Source of the DNA: Actinomycetes bacterium | GTDB lineage: Bacteria; Actinomycetota; Acidimicrobiia; Acidimicrobiales; RAAP-2 | Length of the DNA stretch: 5,987 bases | Assembly (NCBI GenBank): GCA_021791615.1 | Contig: JAJYWG010000262.1 | Span: forward strand, 1 to 5,987 | Direction of reading: 5' to 3' | Shown: piece after piece, positions 5,980-5,987 of the stretch | How positions within the stretch are numbered: position 1 is the stretch's first letter | How the letters are laid out: the number at the start of each line of letters is the position of its first letter | The notes under the pieces: generated by a model | The model's database searches: none | What the model was told of the DNA's origin: nothing | What the model saw: only the letters and a program-made list of their open reading frames with translations | Translations under genes and position numbers: made by a program

Positions 5980-5987
5980 GAGAGATT

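Overview
This is a high-G+C bacterial accessory region (roughly two-thirds G+C by eye, with strong third-position G/C in every gene). That fits an actinobacterium or another high-G+C lineage, but nothing here fixes the taxon. The window has two parts: a restriction-type defence operon on the left and an intact two-gene insertion sequence on the right.

Left part (1-3598, plus strand). Three genes are packed head to tail. The first is a McrB-family AAA+ NTPase, cut by the left window edge. The second is a McrC-family protein with a PD-(D/E)xK nuclease core, whose start lies inside the end of mcrB (59-nt overlap). The third is a 373-residue protein that best fits DUF4238, starting 27 nt after mcrC behind a good Shine-Dalgarno sequence. 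McrB and McrC together are expected to form a type IV (modified-DNA or otherwise DNA-targeting) restriction complex, in which the McrB motor feeds the McrC nuclease. The DUF4238 gene appears to be co-transcribed and may be a third component or a passenger; its role is unknown.

Middle (3599-3774). A convergent reading frame on the minus strand ends 17 nt after the DUF4238 stop. It reads like the last 52 residues of a real protein, and it is cut by the insertion sequence. The rest of that gene would lie to the right, beyond the window.

Right part (3775-5979). This is a complete ISKra4-like element with perfect 23-bp terminal inverted repeats that begin GGGTGC. It carries a full-length 495-residue transposase (minus strand) and, divergently, a small Cys-rich DUF6788-like protein (plus strand). 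The divergent intergenic region holds a 7-bp inverted repeat, and the right terminal non-coding stretch holds a 17-bp palindrome. The left 56 bp of the element (inverted repeat, transposase stop and last ten codons) are exactly duplicated in tandem, so the element has two candidate left ends (3775 and 3831). Only 8 bp lie beyond the right end, and no clean target duplication is visible.

I saw no tRNA, rRNA or CRISPR array. The most interesting points are the McrBC-DUF4238 operon, the duplicated IS terminus, and the IS-encoded DUF6788 protein with its nearby palindromes.
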